The translations under genes and the position numbers were made by a program. A stretch of 64,000 nucleotides of DNA from Pseudomonas putida (lineage in GTDB: Bacteria > Pseudomonadota > Gammaproteobacteria > Pseudomonadales > Pseudomonadaceae): NCBI RefSeq assembly GCF_001941965.1, contig NZ_MKZO01000073.1, positions 1 to 64,000 on the forward strand, in the 5' to 3' direction. Shown one piece after another: positions 1 to 9,050 of the stretch (its first letter is position 1; every line of letters begins with the position of its first letter). The notes under the pieces are model-generated. The model did not search any database and was not told where the DNA came from. It saw only the letters and a list, made by a program, of their open reading frames with translations.

Positions 1-122
1 TCACCGCCAGCCCAGCTAGACCGCCTGATTGAGCGGCAGAGGCCTGGTCATCGCCCGACGGCCATGGCGGCTGGCTGCTTCGGGGGGCTTGCCTTGGGCA
101 GGGCTGCAGCTTAGGTTGATGA

Positions 123-728
123 CATTGGACGGTAAGCTCCATTGTTCGACTAGCCGAGGACGTCACGCAGACTTCCGGCAGTGTCGAGCATCTGGCCAAT
201 CATGTACGTGACATCAGCCAGGTGCTCTCGGTCATTCGTGCCATTGCCGAACAGACCAATCTGTTGGCGCTCAACGCCGCTATCGAAGCGGCCCGCGCCG
301 GAGAGCAGGGACGCGGCTTTGCGGTGGTGGCCGATGAGGTAAGGGCACTGGCGCACCGGACCCAGCAATCGACCCAGGAAATTGAACAGATGATAGCGGC
401 CATCGACCAAGGCACCAGTCAGGCCGTGGCGGCGATGCGTACCAGTTGTGAGCGGGTCGATTTCACCTTGGAAGTGGCCCGTGCGGCGGGTATGGCACTT
501 GACGAGATTGCCCAGTCGATTTCCGCCATCAACGAGCGCAACCTGGTGATAGCCAGCGCCTCGGAAGAACAGGCCAATGTCGCCCGTGAGGTTGATCGCA
601 ACCTGCTGAATATCCGTGACCTGTCGCAGCAAAGCTCAGCAGGTGCCGATCAGACCAGTGCTGCGAGCCAGGAGCTGTCGCGGTTGGCGGTCGATCTGAA
701 TGGTGTGGTGCAGCGCTTTCAACTGTGA
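123..728 (+). pseudogene. Methyl-accepting chemotaxis protein, C-terminal remnant
   Basis: The frame is open from 123 and reads into the hallmark MCP signalling hairpin (AEQTNLLALNAAIEAARAG, then GRGFAVVADEVR) and ends with the usual QRF tail. From about 141 the residues match an MCP helical bundle. The periplasmic sensor, membrane helices and HAMP domain that normally precede it are absent: the frame closes at 120-122 and there is no start codon with a ribosome site. A full receptor is 500-700 residues, so only about a third remains. The signalling tip can still bind CheA/CheW in principle, but without a membrane anchor this is probably a dead 3' fragment left by a rearrangement at the left edge. 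Confidence 0.85.
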
Positions 729-1038
729 AGGTTGAGCAAGCGAATTAGCCATACGGGCCACTAGCGGCTTTTCCCGGGAGCTGTTTTGGGGCGAGTCCAC
801 AGTTTCGGACACAGATGAGTAGGAGATGTAACCACCTCATACAGCGGAGTCCTAGTCGATTGAGTACCTGCCGGGGTGGCATAGTCATGCATCTACCGGA
901 GCACAGCGCTATTCAGGGTTTCTAGGATGGTAGACGCTTGGCTCAGGAAAACGAACCGGGTATATGGATGCAATGCTCACGCAACGCAGATTATCCCATC
1001 ACGCTGGTATGGGGGCTGACGAATTCTAGCGTCTACTC
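729..1038. other. Intergenic stretch without a recognisable gene
   Basis: Between the chemoreceptor remnant and the short frames ahead of chrA there is no open frame with a start and ribosome site. I see no hairpin terminator or repeat. Confidence 0.5.
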
Positions 1039-1270
1039 ATGAGTTGCCGATTTGGGGCGATTGCGGTCATCCAAGAGCGGCTTGGCGATGGAGAGCTAGC
1101 CGATACTCAAATCTATCGGCTACATCAATCTTCCGAGGCTCCAGATATTGAGCATTTCCTCTCAGGTTTGGAAATACGCATTGGCTGATGACGATCAACT
1201 GAGAATGGTCACGGGAGCCATGGATGGCCTGCTGAGGGCTTTCACAAGTGAAGAATACCCAAATGGTTGA
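1039..1270 (+). pseudogene. Possible frameshifted small gene upstream of chrA
   Basis: A 49-codon frame starts at ATG 1039 and stops at 1186-1188. A second frame, open from 1100, ends at 1268-1270 with a protein-like tail (RMVTGAMDGLLRAFTSEEY). The second frame overlaps the chrA start. The two may be halves of one gene broken by a frameshift near 1160, or neither may be real. I recognise no family; the position upstream of chrA suggests a possible former partner gene. Confidence 0.25.
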
Positions 1271-2630
1271 GACCTCCACAGTGAGTGAACAGCCGCCATC
1301 ACAAGCGGCTCAGCAGTCAGTCGGCCTCTGTGAAGCCTTCCTGTTCTGGCTCAAACTGGGTTTCATCAGCTTTGGTGGGCCCGCCGGGCAGATTTCGATC
1401 ATGCACCAGGAATTGGTTGAGCGTCGGCGCTGGATCAGCGAGAAGCGTTTTCTGCACGCGCTGAACTACTGCATGTTGCTGCCTGGCCCTGAGGCTCAAC
1501 AGCTCGCCACTTACATCGGCTGGCTCATGCACCGCTCCTGGGGCGGAGTGATTGCCGGCGCATTGTTTGTGCTGCCTTCACTGTTCATCCTGATCGGCTT
1601 GTCTTGGGTTTACGTCGCTTTTGGCGAGGTGCCGGTAGTCGCGGGAATCTTCTATGGCATCAAGCCGGCGGTCACGGCCATTGTCCTCCATGCAGCTCAC
1701 CGGATTGGCTCGAGAGCCCTGAAGAATGGCTGGCTGTGGGCCATGGCCGGTGCCTCGTTCGTGGCCATCTTCGCCCTCAATGTGCCATTCCCGCTAATCG
1801 TGCTGGTCGCCGCCATCATTGGCTACGTGGGTGGTCGCCTCGCCCCAAGCAAATTCGTGATCGGTGGCGGGCATGTGGCCGCGAAGAACAGCTACGGCCC
1901 GGCCATTATCGATGACGACACCCCGGCCCCTGAGCATGCCCGTTTCAACTGGGGACATCTGGCACGCCTGCTGCTAGTCGGTGCAGGGCTCTGGGTCCTG
2001 CCCACGGGACTGTTGACGCTGTCGTTTGGCTGGGGCGGCACCCTGACGCAGATGAGCTGGTTCTTCACCAAGGCCGCACTGATGACGTTTGGCGGTGCAT
2101 ACGCTGTGCTGCCCTATGTCTACCAAGGCGCTGTCGGGCATTACGGGTGGCTGACGCCAACCCAGATGATTGATGGCCTCGCCTTGGGGGAAAGCACTCC
2201 GGGGCCTCTGATCATGGTGGTTGCCTTCGTCGGCTTCGTGGGTGGCTACGTGAATCCGATGTTCGGAGCAGAAAGGCCTTTCCTTGCCGGCGCAGTCGCC
2301 GCGAGCCTAGTCACCTGGTTCACCTTCCTGCCATCGTTCCTATTCATTCTCGCCGGTGGCCCACTGGTGGAATCGACCCACAACGAGATGAAGTTCACCG
2401 CACCGCTGACAGGCATCACCGCCGCTGTGGTGGGCGTGATCCTGAACCTCGCTATGTTCTTCGGCTATCACGTGCTTTGGCCAACGGGCTTCAGCGGGAC
2501 GTTTGACTGGCCTTCAGCGCTGATCGCGCTTGCAGCTGCAATGGCTTTGTTTCTCTTCAAGCGAGGTGTAATCCAGGTACTGTTCGCCTGTGCAGTGGCT
2601 GGTCTAGCAGTTCACATACTGCGCATATAA
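1260..2630 (+). CDS. chrA: Chromate efflux transporter ChrA
   Basis: A 456-residue integral membrane protein of the CHR (chromate ion transporter) superfamily, which exports chromate or sulfate-like oxyanions across the inner membrane. Two homologous CHR halves are visible: the first carries FGGPAGQISIMHQELVERR and the LLPGPEAQQLATYIGW signature, the second TFGGAYAVLPYVYQ and LGESTPGPLIMVVAFVGF. About ten hydrophobic segments are present. The length fits long-chain bidomain ChrA proteins (about 400-450 residues). I prefer ATG 1260 over an in-frame GTG at 1248; the ribosome site is weak. No chrB regulator is adjacent. The gene stands alone, next to a truncated chemoreceptor and a Pseudomonas-type inverted repeat, so it may have arrived by transfer. 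Confidence 0.93.
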   Translation, partial: QMVETSTVSEQPPSQAAQQSVGLCEAFLFWLKLGFISFGGPAGQISIMHQELVERRRWISEKRFLHALNYCMLLPGPEAQQLATYIGWLMHRSWGGVIAGALFVLPSLFILIGLSWVYVAFGEVPVVAGIFYGIKPAVTAIVLHAAHRIGSRALKNGWLWAMAGASFVAIFALNVPFPLIVLVAAIIGYVGGRLAPSKFVIGGGHVAAKNSYGPAIIDDDTPAPEHARFNWGHLARLLLVGAGLWVLPTGLLTLSFGWGGTLTQMSWFFTKAALMTFGGAYAVLPYVYQGAVGHYGWLTPTQMIDGLALGESTPGPLIMVVAFVGFVGGYVNPMFGAERPFLAGAVAASLVTWFTFLPSFLFILAGGPLVESTHNEMKFTAPLTGITAAVVGVILNLAMFFGYHVLWPTGFSGTFDWPSALIALAAAMALFLFKRGVIQVLFACAVAGLAVHILRI

Positions 2631-2742
2631 GGCCAACGGATATGCCTAGCCGGAATTTTCAGAGGCTGACCCAGCCCTTTCTCAGCGAGCCCTGGCAAGA
2701 ACTGAAAGGATTTGGAGGGCGGGTTTTCCTCGCCAACGTCTG

Positions 2743-2790
2743 CTTTGGGTCGAAAGCCGCTGTTCGCAAGTGACCGCTTTCGACCCAAAG
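2743..2790. repeat. Inverted repeat, 15-bp arms
   Basis: Perfect arms CTTTGGGTCGAAAGC (2743-2757) and GCTTTCGACCCAAAG (2776-2790) flank an 18-nt loop. It sits 112 bp after the chrA stop and could act as a transcription terminator or be a dispersed repetitive palindrome. A degenerate relative (TCTGCTTTTGGCCGAAAGCAG) occurs near 8372. Confidence 0.8.
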
Positions 2791-2897
2791 CTGACAGGCG
2801 CGGAACAATTTCATGGTCAGAAGTTGGCATAGAAAGACACGGATGGAACTTCGGGAGCCGCGATGAACGAAGCGAGTGCGTAGGAATCTACTCGGAT

Positions 2898-3137
2898 ATG
2901 ATGGACGGATGCCAACCGGATAACGTCATGACAGCAAACGAAGATTTGATTAATTGGAATACGCGCTGGCGACTTGCTGGTGGAGTTGTGTCTTGCAGGA
3001 CATGTCATTCCAGGCAGCCTGAGACTCACCGAGGAAAGGCTTTTGAGCATCTTCCGGGTTGTGGTCATGCGGGGCAGCACAGCACGCCGTGGGATGACCT
3101 AGACATGATCTGCCAGAGCTTCAAACACTACAAATGA
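2898..3137 (+). CDS. Small CxxC-containing hypothetical protein
   Basis: The frame encodes about 79 residues from ATG 2898, or 69 from ATG 2928. The C-terminal part has a SCRTCHSRQPE segment followed by HLPGCGHAG, i.e. C-x2-C...H...C-x2-H, which looks like a small zinc-binding knuckle; WDDLD follows near the end. I recognise no named family. A longer in-frame extension reaches 2712 but runs through the inverted repeat at 2743-2790 and has atypical composition, so I exclude it. The true start is uncertain. Confidence 0.55.
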   Translation: MMDGCQPDNVMTANEDLINWNTRWRLAGGVVSCRTCHSRQPETHRGKAFEHLPGCGHAGQHSTPWDDLDMICQSFKHYK

Positions 3138-3337
3138 CCTGTTATCCCAATCAATCGTAGTGGCACCGACTGCTTCTGGCCGTTAGCGACGGCCTGACTC
3201 CGACCGTCGCCATGCGGCCATTCCCTTATTCGAAGGCTGATGGCTGCGTGTTGCAAAAAAGTTCATGACTTATCCTCCTCGTTGAGTGAGAGCGATGCTG
3301 GATAAGTGCGAAGCGGGCTTGCGCTGGTTCCGCGCTG

Positions 3338-4087
3338 TCATTGCCCGATGGGGTGATAGTATCGATCCTGGATGCGCTCCAGTTCGCCCGAGTGGCGCAG
3401 TTGCTCTAGGGCGTGGGCCCAGGAGGCTACCAGTTCGTCGTCACAGTCGCGGCTGAAGGCGATGTACAGCGATGAGCGATAGAGCTCGATGGGAATCTGC
3501 CGCAGCGTGCCGGGGGCGATGTTCAACTGGCGGCTGTAGTAAACCACTCCCGCATCGGTGTCGCCTATGATGATGTCGGTGCGCCCGGCTAGCAGCATGC
3601 GATAGAGCTGCAGGCTCTCGGTTGCAGTTTTTTCGAGGTTGTTGAAGCCCCGCGACTGCAGAGTCTCGGGTATCAGGCCGGCATGTCTCGTCGTAATTTT
3701 TGGGGCGTGAAGTAGCTGCTCCAAGGAATTCACCGGCTGCTGCGTATTGGCTAACTGATAGGGGTGAATGGACTCTTCCACGATCGGTCCGACCCACTTG
3801 TATAGCGGTTCGCGCTCTGCCGTGCGGAATAGTGAATACATGATGGTCTTGGGCCGGGTCTTCAATACACGGGCGCTTCGCATACTGGGCAGCACCACCA
3901 CCTCAAAGTCATCCCCGGTCCGCGCCATTATGGCTCGAACGATCTCCGTGGCCATGCCGGTGAGGTGATTTTTCTGCTGGTAGTTGTACGGCGCCCACTC
4001 TTCAGTAACGACCTGATACTGCTCGGCCCTCACGGGAGTGCCAAGTAATAGGCAGAGCAGCGCGGCAGTAAGTGTCGAATGTTTCAC
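3338..4087 (-). CDS. Periplasmic solute-binding protein, SBP_bac_3 type
   Basis: From GTG 4087 the product is 249 residues with a clear signal peptide (VKHSTLTAALLCLLLGTPVRA, cleaved before EQYQVV). The mature protein follows the family 3 extracellular solute-binding fold: an early EWAPYNY aromatic segment, GMATEIVRAI, SMRSARVLKTRP, and a late segment of the form ELxRIQDRYY. Such proteins bind polar amino acids or similar compounds; stand-alone members without ABC permease genes, as here, are common in Pseudomonas. An upstream extension to 4234 is open but lies before the signal peptide, so GTG 4087 is the better start. Confidence 0.82.
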   Translation of the reverse strand: MKHSTLTAALLCLLLGTPVRAEQYQVVTEEWAPYNYQQKNHLTGMATEIVRAIMARTGDDFEVVVLPSMRSARVLKTRPKTIMYSLFRTAEREPLYKWVGPIVEESIHPYQLANTQQPVNSLEQLLHAPKITTRHAGLIPETLQSRGFNNLEKTATESLQLYRMLLAGRTDIIIGDTDAGVVYYSRQLNIAPGTLRQIPIELYRSSLYIAFSRDCDDELVASWAHALEQLRHSGELERIQDRYYHPIGQ

Positions 4088-4308
4088 GTGTTCTGCCTGG
4101 TGGGCTGTGCGGTGATTAAGGATGGATCTGATCAAAATATAGAAATTAGTATAGACCCGTGACACACGGCAAACGCCTGATGCAGTGCCGTAAATCGCCA
4201 CCATGGCGATTGACACACACGAACCAGTACGCATGGCATAGGTTTCTCAAGAGCGTTTAGCGGATTGCCTCTTATCGATATCGGTTAGAACATGTTGTGA
4301 CCGTACGG

Positions 4309-4388
4309 TTCTGGCCGTTTTCTGCCCTCCACGAACGGCACAGATCGGCCAATTGCTGCCGGTGGCGATAGTCAAAAAACGGCCAGAA
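4309..4388. repeat. Inverted repeat element, 13-bp arms
   Basis: TTCTGGCCGTTTT (4309-4321) and AAAACGGCCAGAA (4376-4388) are perfect complements 54 nt apart. It lies between two genes on the minus strand, just past the end of the SMP-30-like gene, and could form a long hairpin. A related TTCTGGCCGTTAGCGACGGCC occurs near 3174, suggesting a dispersed family. Confidence 0.7.
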
Positions 4389-4451
4389 GTGTTCATTCCG
4401 AGGCGTCTACGAAATTGGCATTTAGGACGACGCGCCAGGCTAGATTTCTAT

Positions 4452-5312
4452 TTAGTTCAGGCGCCCTGAAAATCGCTCTTCAGGCAGTCCGTCGGCGACA
4501 ATAGCTTCGGCTTTTATGAGCGCCCCATCCGAATTTGTCGGCTTATTCAGTCCTATCAACGCGCTGGTGCTGTACAGCGTTGCATAACCGGGGCCCGCTA
4601 ATACCGGGCAAGTGGTCTGAACACACGGGGAGTAGATTACGTGATCGACTTTTCCATCGGGCGTATAACGCACCACTCTGCTGCCGCCCCATTCGGCATT
4701 CCAGAGAAAGCCTTGAGCATCAATGCACGAACCGTCTGGAGCGCCTTGACCGTCAACTGTCGTGAACACGCGCTGGTTTTCCAGCGAGGGGTAATCGCAG
4801 CAGGAAATGCATCCCAGAAGGGAATCGGCGTAGTAGAGGGTAGAGCCGTCCGGACTGAAACAGATGCTGTTCGGAATCGCTACTTCGGGAAGGTCGAGCG
4901 TTTCTGTTTCGAGCGTTGCCGCGTTGAGTCGATGAAATCTGCCGGTGGTTTGCACATGCTCAGCTGCGTCCATCGTACTGAATACAAAGTTGCCCATGCG
5001 GTCGCAGCGGCCGTCATTGATACGGGTTCCGGGGGCACCCGGCGTGGCTGCAATTTTGCTGAAACGACCGGTGGTCAGTTGGTAGTAGCCCAGGCAGGAT
5101 GCCAACCCCATTAGCAATACGTCTTCGTTTGCCGTGAGGGCAAATGAACCTAGCGACTCGGGCAGTGACCAGCGCTGCACTTCACCGCTTGTGAGATCCA
5201 GAGCACGCAACTCACAGCCGGGGATGTCGGTCCAGAACAGACGTTCGGTTCTTTCACACCAGACAGGGCACTCGCCAAGTAGGCTGGTGGTATCGGTTAG
5301 GGTTTTAAACAT
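4452..5312 (-). CDS. SMP-30/gluconolactonase family hydrolase
   Basis: The 286-residue protein is a six-bladed beta-propeller of the SMP-30/regucalcin family, which hydrolyses sugar or other lactones using one divalent metal. The expected ligands are visible: Glu in LLGECPVW near residue 14, Asn in AIPNSICFSPDG, and Asp in GAPDGSCIDA. Typical repeats RINDGRCDRMGNFVFSTMD and LYYADSLLGCIS are present. It is the third gene of a minus-strand unit behind an amidohydrolase and a DMT transporter (39-bp gap), pointing to a catabolic role whose substrate cannot be told from sequence. Confidence 0.9.
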   Translation of the reverse strand: MFKTLTDTTSLLGECPVWCERTERLFWTDIPGCELRALDLTSGEVQRWSLPESLGSFALTANEDVLLMGLASCLGYYQLTTGRFSKIAATPGAPGTRINDGRCDRMGNFVFSTMDAAEHVQTTGRFHRLNAATLETETLDLPEVAIPNSICFSPDGSTLYYADSLLGCISCCDYPSLENQRVFTTVDGQGAPDGSCIDAQGFLWNAEWGGSRVVRYTPDGKVDHVIYSPCVQTTCPVLAGPGYATLYSTSALIGLNKPTNSDGALIKAEAIVADGLPEERFSGRLN

Positions 5313-5351
5313 GGTTACGACCTACAAAACAGGATGGGGTAAACAAGGCAA

Positions 5352-5825
5352 TCAGTTGGAGAAAAGTGCTGACCACCTGTCACCGAACAGGGCGATAGCC
5401 AGGCCTGCGAGCATCACCATCGCCCCGACCAACTTAATGGGAGACACCGGCCTTTCCAATGCTCCCATCAAGCCGAAATGATCGATAACCAGTGACGCAA
5501 TGATCTGCCCGGCGATAGCGAGGCCGAGCAGGGCTGACAGACCGATCTTTGGGGCAAGCACCACATAGCTAAGTAGCGCACCGGCACCCAGCAAACCGCC
5601 CAGCAGGTTCCATAAGGGTTGGGTAGGGATAGCCGCCAGTGAGGCCACTATCCCGCCTCGCATTAATGAGAAGATGCCCAGGCATACCGCGCCGGCAGTG
5701 AAAGAGAACAGCGCTGCCGCTACGGAATCTCCACCTACACCTTTAGAGAGTTGGCCATTCAGCGTGGTCTGCAGAGTGATGCCAAGCCCAGCACAGACGG
5801 CCAGCAGGTAGTAGGCTGCGTTCAT
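5352..5825 (-). CDS. DMT-superfamily transporter, YdcZ/DUF606 family
   Basis: A 157-residue protein with five hydrophobic helices (starting MNAAYYLLAVCAGLGITLQT) and the YdcZ-type core: LNGQLSK, AALFSFTAGAVCLGIFSL, LLGGLLGAGALLSYVVLAPKIG and LAIAGQIIASLVIDHFGL. Members are short inner-membrane proteins thought to pair or dimerise for drug/metabolite transport. It lies 14 bp downstream of the amidohydrolase and 39 bp upstream of the SMP-30 gene, so it probably imports or exports the compound these enzymes act on. Confidence 0.88.
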   Translation of the reverse strand: MNAAYYLLAVCAGLGITLQTTLNGQLSKGVGGDSVAAALFSFTAGAVCLGIFSLMRGGIVASLAAIPTQPLWNLLGGLLGAGALLSYVVLAPKIGLSALLGLAIAGQIIASLVIDHFGLMGALERPVSPIKLVGAMVMLAGLAIALFGDRWSALFSN

Positions 5826-5839
5826 CTCGCGTCTCCTTA

Positions 5840-7237
5840 TTAGGCTGACTCAAGCGGCAGGAATGTCTCGACAAACATATCCGGTTGATAGCCTGCAGCA
5901 GCAAACAGATGCTCACGGGACTCGTCGATCGCCGCACGCAGCCTTTCGCTGTCCACACCCAGCACTTTGCCGCCGCGTTTGACGATACGCCCACCAATCA
6001 TGACCGTGTCTACATTGCTGCGCTCGGCCGCATGTACAACGGTGCCAAAGGCGTTGCCTGACGAGTAAAGGTTGATGTCCTGCGCGTTGATCAGGATCAG
6101 ATCCGCCTGTTTGCCTGGAACCAAGCTCCCGACTTTGTCCTGCAGGCCAGCGCAGGTGGCGCCGTCTAGCGTGGCGGCTTTGAGCAGGCCGTGGGCGGGT
6201 AGGGTCACTACTGGATTATGATCTTCACCGCAGCAGCGCTGCTGGTGCATGCCCATGACGCGTTGCAGGTAGAACGCCACCCGCATCTCCATGAACATGT
6301 CGCCGCTGTAGGAGGTTTCATTATCAACGCTCAGCCCTGGACTGATGCCGTGACGCTTGGCCGACCGCATGGCGAACATTCCATCTTCAATGCCGTAGTG
6401 AGCATCTGAACGCGGGCATACGTTGACTCTCACGCCAGCCTCGCGAAGGATCTTCCAGCCGGCGTCCGGCAGCGCGGTGCAGTGGTTGAAGATGTTGTCG
6501 GACCGCAGCAGGCCTTCGCGATGCAAACCTTCCAACTCAGCAGCCATGTCCCCGCCAAAAAACTCGGTGATGATCGGCAGCCCCAGGCGTCTGGCCTCAG
6601 CCCACAGCTCAGGTTCCAGCTGCGCCATCACCGCCAGCGAGAGTAGCGGGTTGTCACCGTTCTTGATGTATTTTTCCTGCAGGCGCTCTAGGTTGCCCGG
6701 CCAATGGGCTTTGTCCCACTCACCCGCAACCGGCGCCCCCGAGGCATGTACGGCGCGTATACCAGCATCAAGCAGCGCCTCGACCGCAGCGTCGGAGTGA
6801 GCGCCGGTGCGGCTGTTGTGCGAGTTGTCCACCAAGGTCGTGATACCGGCATCAATGCAGCCCAATGCACTCAGCAGGTTGCCGATGTACATGTCCGCCG
6901 GACGATAGTATTTGGCGAACGAAAAGTGGGTGGCGTTGCAGTAGTCCTCCAGGGTTGCGGCGTTCGGATTGATTCGCCGTAGTTGCCCTTCCCAGGAGTG
7001 GCGGTGCGTATCGACCATGCCCGGCATGGCGATCATGCCAGATGCCTCGATCACAACAGCGTCGCCGGCTTCGATATGTTCACCGATGGCCGCGATGGTG
7101 CTGCCTTCGATAAGGATATCGCCACGCACCAGATTGCCGACGTCGCCGTCCATGCTCAGCACAGTGGCGCTGCGGATAAGTGTGCGGGCGGCCTGAGCGG
7201 CCGGGGCCTGCACGATGCTGCGGTTGTATTCCGCCAT
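5840..7237 (-). CDS. Amidohydrolase, TRZ/ATZ (cytosine-deaminase-like) family
   Basis: From ATG 7237, preceded by GAAGAGGTG at a good distance, the product is 465 residues. It has the amidohydrolase metal site: MPGMVDTHRH near residue 75 (HxH), a central His in NHCTALPD, a further VCPRSDAHYG, and the catalytic Asp in SVDNETSYSG. The family hydrolyses or deaminates ring C-N or C-Cl bonds (guanine, S-adenosylhomocysteine, triazines). The composite N-terminal beta-sandwich (LIRSATVLSMDGD, DILIEGSTIAAIGEHI) is intact. It is the first gene of the amidohydrolase-transporter-SMP-30 unit and is divergent from a LysR regulator. The substrate is unknown. Confidence 0.9.
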   Translation of the reverse strand: MAEYNRSIVQAPAAQAARTLIRSATVLSMDGDVGNLVRGDILIEGSTIAAIGEHIEAGDAVVIEASGMIAMPGMVDTHRHSWEGQLRRINPNAATLEDYCNATHFSFAKYYRPADMYIGNLLSALGCIDAGITTLVDNSHNSRTGAHSDAAVEALLDAGIRAVHASGAPVAGEWDKAHWPGNLERLQEKYIKNGDNPLLSLAVMAQLEPELWAEARRLGLPIITEFFGGDMAAELEGLHREGLLRSDNIFNHCTALPDAGWKILREAGVRVNVCPRSDAHYGIEDGMFAMRSAKRHGISPGLSVDNETSYSGDMFMEMRVAFYLQRVMGMHQQRCCGEDHNPVVTLPAHGLLKAATLDGATCAGLQDKVGSLVPGKQADLILINAQDINLYSSGNAFGTVVHAAERSNVDTVMIGGRIVKRGGKVLGVDSERLRAAIDESREHLFAAAGYQPDMFVETFLPLESA

Positions 7238-7315
7238 ATCAGTACACCTCTTCAAATTTCGTTGGAAGAAATGTACGTAAGGCGATACTGCCAGAAAAAG
7301 ATGGGTAAACTGTTT

Positions 7316-7342
7316 TTATTATTCAGTATTGGCGAATAATAA
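7316..7342. promoter_or_regulatory. Perfect inverted repeat between amidohydrolase and lysR, candidate LysR operator
   Basis: TTATTATTC (7316-7324) and GAATAATAA (7334-7342) are perfect 9-bp arms with a 9-bp spacer, in an AT-rich island between the divergent starts at 7237 and 7381. Size and position fit a LysR-type binding site controlling both directions. Confidence 0.65.
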
Positions 7343-7380
7343 CGCCGTTCCCGATCACTGTTTTGAGGCTGCTAACCGCC

Positions 7381-8283
7381 ATGGATCGTATTCAAGCGAT
7401 GCAGGTTTTCGTCCGCGTGGCTGAGGCAGGAAGCTTTATTCAAGCGGCGCAGACGCTCTCTCTACCGGCCTCGACGGTCACCAGCAGCGTCAAAAATCTT
7501 GAGAAGTACCTGCAGGTGCGACTGCTCAACCGAACAACGCGGCGGGTCAGCCTTACGCCGGAGGGCGCAAGGTATCTGACGCAATGCCGGGAAATATTGG
7601 AGCTTATCGAACACACGGAGACCAGCCTGACGGACTCCATAAAACGGCCGCAGGGGCGTCTGCGTGTCGATATGCCGGGCGGTATTGCCCACTTCATTGT
7701 CATGCCGAATCTGTACGACTTTTACCGGTGCTACCCGGATATCTACCTGATGATAGGTGTGAATGATCGACCTGTTGATCTGGTTCAGGAGGGCGTCGAT
7801 TGCGTGATTCGTACGGGCGAGCTCCATGATTCGACGCTCGTTGCGCGTCCACTCGGCCGGTTTCGCTGGGTGACCTGTGCGTCTGCCGCCTATCTCGAAG
7901 AGAACGGTACTCCGCAAACACCACACGACCTATCGCACCACCGGGCCATCCACTACTTTTCGGGCAGCGCTAGGCAAGCTGGTGAAATGCGCTTCGCACG
8001 CGCTACTGAAAAGATCTCAGTCCCGGTAAACGGTACAGCCGCCGTCAACGAGACTGGGCTCTACATCAAAATGTGCCTTGATGGTTTCGGGTTGATTCAG
8101 CTCGCTGAGAACGTGGTGAGCGAGCACCTGCAGCAAGGACGGCTGATCGAAGTGCTTGCTGATTGGCAACCGGATCCGGTGCCCGTGAACCTGCTGTACC
8201 CGCATCAGCGATTTCTTTCGCCCGCTGTGAGCTCGTTCGCCGATTGGATAGCTGGGCTGATCCGAGACGAGACGAGTAATTGA
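7381..8283 (+). CDS. LysR family transcriptional regulator
   Basis: From ATG 7381 the product is 300 residues. The N-terminal winged HTH is typical (MDRIQAMQVFVRVAEAGSF, then AAQTLSLPASTVTSSVKNLE and LLNRTTRRVSLTPEG), followed by an effector-binding domain with GRLRVDMPGGIAHFIVMPNL and DLVQEGVDCVIRTGEL. The subgroup resembles single-gene-neighbour activators. It is transcribed away from the amidohydrolase operon with 143 bp between start codons, including the inverted repeat at 7316-7342, so it probably controls that operon and itself. Confidence 0.93.
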   Translation: MDRIQAMQVFVRVAEAGSFIQAAQTLSLPASTVTSSVKNLEKYLQVRLLNRTTRRVSLTPEGARYLTQCREILELIEHTETSLTDSIKRPQGRLRVDMPGGIAHFIVMPNLYDFYRCYPDIYLMIGVNDRPVDLVQEGVDCVIRTGELHDSTLVARPLGRFRWVTCASAAYLEENGTPQTPHDLSHHRAIHYFSGSARQAGEMRFARATEKISVPVNGTAAVNETGLYIKMCLDGFGLIQLAENVVSEHLQQGRLIEVLADWQPDPVPVNLLYPHQRFLSPAVSSFADWIAGLIRDETSN

Positions 8284-9050
8284 CACTTGCTAGCAGGGGA
8301 AATCTCATCTGCCATTTGAAAAAGCGTTAGCCCCCGACTCTTCTTCATACCCCATAACTGAGGCCTCCTAAGCGTCTGCTTTTGGCCGAAAGCAGCCTCT
8401 GGGGGACGTCCGCAATGGGGCGGCAGCGGTCATGTTCGACTATGCGGTCCGTGGTGAGCTGCTCATTGCATACCACGACCGCGTTCCCTTCGCAAAAGCA
8501 GAACGCTGGTCGCCAATTCGCGTCCCGTTCGACTCTTGACGCTGCCCGAACTGTCCCGCCACGCTGGGGGGCAAGACGCTCCAAGGCACGGTGCCGCGCG
8601 ACATCGATAGCGACCTCGCCCTGGAGGAAAGCTGCACTTCGGGATTGAGCGTTCTCCTGTCGTCGCTACAGGATGGGCCAGCCGGATCTTCATAGACTTC
8701 ACCCTGAACCGGCTCAGCGCCGAAGCCGAACAGCAACTGCTGGCCGAGATGTTCCGAGCACTCAGCCTGACCGGCTGCTCTATCTGCGGTGTAATAGTGA
8801 ATGACGAACCATTGGAATCCCTGCACAACGTCGGCTCCGCGACGGTCGGCTCAGATCACTTGGGGGCGTTGGATGTGCTGGATGAGAACCGCAGGGTTGA
8901 GGTTGACGGGACGCGCTCTGGTAGGTCAGCAAGGCGACGGGACCGGCCAGGCCTTGGCGACGCTGATCGGCGTCACCCGTACCGCGCGCAACAGCGTAAA
9001 TGAGGCAGTGGAATACCTGAGCAGGGTGGTGCCGCCCGATGTCTATCGGA
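8284..9050 (+). other. Degenerate region with coding-like fragments
   Basis: No intact gene is visible. There is a 35-codon frame at 8432-8539 with protein-like composition (MFDYAVRGELLIAYHDRV). Another frame is open around 8670-8900 (RIFIDFTLNRLSAEAEQQL, SLTGCSICGVIVND), and a third around 8930-9070. Their phases differ, so this looks like one or two genes eroded by frameshifts. I cannot name the families. Confidence 0.45.

Noticed and set aside
2712..2897. N-terminal extension of the small CxxC protein
   Set aside because: It reads through the inverted repeat at 2743-2790 and has no ribosome site.
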